Below, piece by piece: positions 47,505-50,716 of a stretch of DNA of 50,716 nt. The stretch is from positions 1-50,716 of the forward strand of contig DATKRK010000213.1 of the NCBI GenBank assembly GCA_035532215.1, in the 5' to 3' direction. The position numbers and the translations under genes are program-made. Origin of the DNA: JAICIG01 sp035532215. Lineage in GTDB: Bacteria; Planctomycetota; Planctomycetia; Pirellulales; JAICIG01. Numbering within the stretch: position 1 is the first letter of the stretch; each line of letters starts with the position of its first letter. The notes under the pieces are model-generated. The model worked only from the letters and a program-made list of their open reading frames with translations. It did no database searches and was not told where the DNA came from.

Positions 47505-48482
47505 TCACGGATCGCGACTGGCGTCGGCCCGCGATGCGTCGCGGACGAATGATTTGACGATATTTCCTCGCGAGAAATCCGAGCCGCTGATCAGCGAAAG
47601 CCAGCCGTCTCCGCGCGAAAGCCAGTCGGCCAGGTCGCGTCGGTCGAACACCTTGCGGGTCAATTGCTCGATCGTCTGTGCGCTCGCGGCGTGGCGCTGC
47701 ACGCGATCGCGAATCGCGATGAGAAACTCCAGTTTGCAGCGAAGCTGCCGTTCAACCTCGCCCGCCCCGAAAAAAATGCTGCCGTGTGCGTCGAACATCC
47801 ATTCTGGCTTCAGCTTCAAGGCCGCTTCCAGGCTGGATATCCACTTCGGTCCGTCGGCGTCGCCAAGCTGGCTGTCCAGCTCGGCGGCGATGTAGAGGTC
47901 TCCGCTGAACAGCCACTTCTCGTGCGGTTCGAACAGACAGATGTGGCCGGGACAATGGCCCGGAGTCTCGACGACCTGAAATTGAAATCGCTCTGTAGTC
48001 ACGGCGCCCTCGATCGGCGAAACTTCGACGACTCGTGGAGGACCAAAGAGAAAGCTGCGATACCAGGCAAGTTCGCCCGGAAAGCGAATCTCAGCGACGG
48101 CGTCCCGGTGCGCCAACACGCGGGCGCCGCAAATCTCGGCGATCAGATCGTTGTTTCCCGTGTGATCTTCGTGGTAATGCGTGTTGACAATCGTATTGAG
48201 GGCGCGATCGGCCCCGAGTTCGAAAATCGCCGTCCTCAGCCGCCGCCGAGCCCAGGGGAATCCGGTATCGATCATCAACGAGCCGTCGATGAGGTAACAG
48301 ACGGCGTAATCGTATCCGCCGCTGAACCGGCTCAAGAACCGCGTGATGGCGTTATCGATGCGGATGCAGACGACGCCTTCAACGGGCCGGGTGATCGTGG
48401 CGCGGAACGGCCAAAGCGGGAAACGGCGGCACGTCAATGCGAACGGCTGCCAGAGGAGAAATCGCACCCACTTGCCTAACAT
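47505..48482 (-). CDS. MBL-fold metallo-hydrolase
   Basis: A 325-residue protein. The metallo-beta-lactamase core has VNTHYHEDHTGNN (the HxHxDH metal motif), an upstream MIDTGFPWARRRLR, ETPGHCPGHICLFE (next His), FSGDLYIAAELD (bridging Asp) and FDAHGSIF (last His). All zinc ligands are present, so it should be an active hydrolase. The ~35-residue N-terminal extension is basic and hydrophobic and the C-terminal ~70 residues are helical, which suggests a lactonase- or thioesterase-like subgroup. It is 54 bp downstream of the desaturase on the same strand. A role in lipid or acyl turnover would fit but is inferred. Confidence 0.9.
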   Translation of the reverse strand: MLGKWVRFLLWQPFALTCRRFPLWPFRATITRPVEGVVCIRIDNAITRFLSRFSGGYDYAVCYLIDGSLMIDTGFPWARRRLRTAIFELGADRALNTIVNTHYHEDHTGNNDLIAEICGARVLAHRDAVAEIRFPGELAWYRSFLFGPPRVVEVSPIEGAVTTERFQFQVVETPGHCPGHICLFEPHEKWLFSGDLYIAAELDSQLGDADGPKWISSLEAALKLKPEWMFDAHGSIFFGAGEVERQLRCKLEFLIAIRDRVQRHAASAQTIEQLTRKVFDRRDLADWLSRGDGWLSLISGSDFSRGNIVKSFVRDASRADASRDP

Positions 48483-48536
48483 GTCATGCTCCCTGACGAC
48501 GGCGGCAATCAGCTCGCCGGCCGTGGCTGCCCCCTC

Positions 48537-49352
48537 TCATCGCCCGATGCGTACCGGCTTGACGCCCGCGGCGGCCAACCAAGGATCGAGACGCCGCGCA
48601 AGCCGCGGCCAATTCTGGTGTGGAACCGCCGGATAAAGATGATGCTCCAAATGGTAAAGATGGTCGAACGCGACGATTCTGGCAATCCATCCGCGAAAGA
48701 GCCGCGTCTGGCGCAAGGCGTCGGGAGCGTTCGCGTCGTGCGGAAAGTAGGAAGTGACGAGCGGGATCGTCCAGCTTCCGGCGATCATCAACCCGGCGTA
48801 GACTCCCGGCACGATCGTCCAAGGCAACGACGCGAGGGCGGCGAGGATGATCGCCGCGACGCCGATTCCTTCCGCAATGATCCAACGGCGTCGCCCGCGC
48901 GGATGTCGCAAGGCCCAGGCGTAAATCCGAACCTGGAAAACGACGCCCTCCAGCAGTACACCGACCAGAGACAACCGCGCCGCCTGTGCCTCGATATCGT
49001 CGTGTCGCGGGAACCTCGCGTGGTGATTCAGGTGCGCCAACTGGTAGGCATGCCCGCTCCGGAGCGAGATCAGTTCAATGGCGGACAAAAGCAGGTCGTT
49101 CGGCAACCGCTTTAGCCCGAGACTCCCATGAACGAGATCGTGCGACGTCGAACCATAGGTGACGAAGCTCAGCACCACGAGTGAAAACACGGCCAGAACC
49201 CAATGCTCTGACCATGCGAAAATCCAATACGAGAAGAACGCAACGAACGGCCACGTCTCGGCCCGGGTCCGCTGCCAGTTGGTCAGCCGCAGCAGGTCGA
49301 TTCCAAGTTCCGACAATCTGGGGCGGCGCACGGGCTTAGAGGATTCGGGCAT
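48537..49352 (-). CDS. Membrane fatty acid desaturase
   Basis: A 271-residue integral membrane diiron enzyme. The three histidine boxes are present: HDLVHG, HLNHHARF and HLYHLEHH, with membrane helices between them (for example WVLAVFSLVVLSFVTYG and IIAEGIGVAAIILAALA). These introduce double bonds into acyl chains or hydroxylate related lipids such as carotenoids, using O2 and reduced ferredoxin. Regioselectivity cannot be read. The ATG at 49352 starts a hydrophilic leader with Arg-rich text. It is followed by the MBL gene, a likely two-gene unit, and divergent from menC. Confidence 0.9.
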   Translation of the reverse strand: MPESSKPVRRPRLSELGIDLLRLTNWQRTRAETWPFVAFFSYWIFAWSEHWVLAVFSLVVLSFVTYGSTSHDLVHGSLGLKRLPNDLLLSAIELISLRSGHAYQLAHLNHHARFPRHDDIEAQAARLSLVGVLLEGVVFQVRIYAWALRHPRGRRRWIIAEGIGVAAIILAALASLPWTIVPGVYAGLMIAGSWTIPLVTSYFPHDANAPDALRQTRLFRGWIARIVAFDHLYHLEHHLYPAVPHQNWPRLARRLDPWLAAAGVKPVRIGR

Positions 49353-49515
49353 TGCAGCAGCGTAAACGGGGGTTTATTTTGACTCTGTTTTCGAAGGCGA
49401 TCCGAGACGCGTGTAATTCGAGAACCGAAAAAACCTCGAATCGTTAACGCCGCGTCGAACGATCAGACTTTTTTCAGCCCCCCTCCTGCTCTACGCCTGC
49501 CCTGTGAGCCCCGCC

Positions 49516-50643
49516 ATGCAAATTGACGCCATCGAAGTCTTTCATGTCGCCATGCCCCTGATCAGCCCGTGGCGGACGGCATACGGCGAGGACGCGGCGA
49601 TCGAAGCGGTGCTGGTGCGGATGCAAAGCGGCGAGCATGTCGGCTGGGGCGAGGCGGCGCCGTTCGCCGCGCCGTGCTACAGCCCTGAGTTCGCCGCCGG
49701 GGCGTTTGCGTGCGTGCGCGATTGGCTGGCGCCGGCGCTACTGGGCCAGTGGGTCGAGACGGGCGCCGATTTGCAAGCCAAGCTGGCGACGTTCAAGGGC
49801 AACCCGTTCGCCAAGGCCTCGCTCGATACGGCCTGGTGGACGCTCAACGCCAAACGCCGCGGCCAGCCGCTGCACCGGCTGTTGGGGGCCACGCGCGACG
49901 CGGTCGACGTCGGCGCCGACTTCAGCGTGATGGACTCGATCGGCGACCTGCTCAAGGCCATCGCCGGCGCGGTCGAAGTCGGCTTCAAACGGATCAAGCT
50001 CAAGTACCGCCCCGGCTGGGATCTGCAAATGCTGCGGGCCGTGCGCAGCGAGTTCCCGACCGAGACGATCCACATCGACTGCAACAGCGGCTACACGATG
50101 GACGATTTCGACATGTTCTGCCGGCTGGACGATTTTCAACTGGCGATGATCGAGCAGCCGCTGGCCTACGACGACCTGATCGACCACGCCCGGCTGCAAG
50201 CGGCGATCCGCACGCCGATCTGTCTCGACGAGAGCATCAATTCGCTGTCGCGTGCCGAGCAGGCGCTCGACCTGGGCAGTTGCCGCTGGGTGAACATCAA
50301 GCCCGGCCGCGTCGGCGGCGTGACCACGGCCGTAGCCATTCACGATCTCTGCCGCGACGCCGGCATCCCCTGCTGGGTCGGCGGCATGCTCGAAAGCGCC
50401 GTCGGCGGGCGAATCTGCACGGCGCTGGCCATGCTCGACAATTTCACCTACCCGGCCGACATCTTTCCTTCCAGCCGGTTCTATCGCCAAGATCTCGGAA
50501 CCCCGGCGATCGAACTCACGCCCGGCCCCGACGGCGCCCCGCAAGTCGCCGCCTCGATGGAACCGGGGATTGGGGCGGAGCCGAATGCGGAGTTGCTTAA
50601 GAAGTTGTGCTTGGCCCATGCGCGGATTGAACCGCGCCGTTAA
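49516..50643 (+). CDS. menC: o-Succinylbenzoate synthase-type enolase superfamily enzyme
   Basis: A 375-residue enolase-superfamily protein (counting from the ATG at 49516; a GTG at 49504 is also possible). The capping domain comes first, then the (beta/alpha)8 barrel. The catalytic Lys pair is in FKRIKLKYRP (Lys161, Lys163), metal ligands are in HIDCNSGY (Asp188), IEQPL (Glu213) and CLDES (Asp238), and the second-side Lys is in NIKPGRVGG (Lys262). The C-terminal FTYPADIFPSSRFYRQD matches the MenC/N-succinylamino-acid racemase branch. It dehydrates SHCHC to o-succinylbenzoate in menaquinone synthesis and may also racemise N-succinyl amino acids. No other men gene is adjacent. Confidence 0.9.
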   Translation: MQIDAIEVFHVAMPLISPWRTAYGEDAAIEAVLVRMQSGEHVGWGEAAPFAAPCYSPEFAAGAFACVRDWLAPALLGQWVETGADLQAKLATFKGNPFAKASLDTAWWTLNAKRRGQPLHRLLGATRDAVDVGADFSVMDSIGDLLKAIAGAVEVGFKRIKLKYRPGWDLQMLRAVRSEFPTETIHIDCNSGYTMDDFDMFCRLDDFQLAMIEQPLAYDDLIDHARLQAAIRTPICLDESINSLSRAEQALDLGSCRWVNIKPGRVGGVTTAVAIHDLCRDAGIPCWVGGMLESAVGGRICTALAMLDNFTYPADIFPSSRFYRQDLGTPAIELTPGPDGAPQVAASMEPGIGAEPNAELLKKLCLAHARIEPRR

Positions 50644-50669
50644 TGGAGGAGGAGGCTCACACGGAGGCG

Positions 50670-50716
50670 CGGAGCCGCGGAGAGGGATGATCGAAAGAAT
50701 GCTCTCCGCGGCTCCG
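50670..50716. repeat. 15-bp perfect stem hairpin at the window end
   Basis: CGGAGCCGCGGAGAG (50670-50684) is exactly complementary to 50702-50716, with a 17-nt loop, 26 bp after the menC stop. It may continue beyond the window. No T-run is visible, so a terminator role is uncertain. Confidence 0.75.

Overview
This 50.7-kb window is chromosomal DNA of a high-GC member of the Planctomycetota, most like Pirellulales-type genomes. The assignment rests on several planctomycete hallmarks. These are a PSCyt1/DUF1549/DUF1553 protein paired with a DUF1501 protein, a secreted sulfatase, Gfo/Idh/MocA and TIM-barrel sugar isomerase genes, short leucine-rich-repeat proteins behind one membrane anchor, a stand-alone Ser/Thr kinase, and tetrahydromethanopterin C1 genes (fae, mtdB). 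No rRNA, convincing tRNA or CRISPR array was seen.

Layout. 0.4-9 kb: DegT aminotransferase, DUF1501 and cytochrome-type PSD1 genes, a lutA-like Fe-S protein, and a tartrate/D-malate dehydrogenase. 9-17 kb: accessory and decaying DNA with an orphan antitoxin and broken toxin, a truncated gene, an outer-membrane barrel, an orphan HINT-AHH toxin tail, and a 599-residue protein made of about seven helix-turn-helix modules. 17-21.5 kb: sulfatase, potassium channel, two LRR proteins. 21.7-28.9 kb: a MarR-ABC ATPase-FtsX efflux-type operon bracketed by two ~490-bp non-coding direct repeats and by MITE copies. 29-32 kb: an rpe, pseudo-phosphatase, accD, kinase operon. 32-38.7 kb: scpB, sugar isomerase, a toxin-antitoxin pair with an oversized antitoxin, Gfo oxidoreductase, amidohydrolase. 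38.7-40.5 kb: a two-gene AAA ATPase plus TOPRIM cassette of lower GC. 40.8-50.6 kb: isomerase, ATP-grasp, CAP protein, fae, mtdB, zinc-ribbon protein, molybdopterin/pentapeptide fusion, MBL hydrolase, desaturase, menC.

The most striking non-genic content is layered repeats. I recognise four MITE-like families, called here A (about 270 bp when empty, ends GTGATACC), B (274 bp, ends AGAGATCG), C (132 bp, ends GCCCGGATT, TA duplication) and D (273 bp, ends GTGCGTTTTTT). There is also a 490-bp repeat E and a palindromic repeat P. C sits at the edge of B, and B sits inside A. The uninterrupted target sites are present elsewhere in the same window, so order of insertion can be read directly.

Best candidates for new biology are the ATPase/TOPRIM pair (38741-40489), a split OLD/PARIS-like arrangement; the seven-module HTH protein (14605-16404); the nested MITE stack; the composite repeat-bounded ABC segment; and the molybdopterin-pentapeptide fusion. 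Family names come from recalled motifs and domain order; no database search was run.
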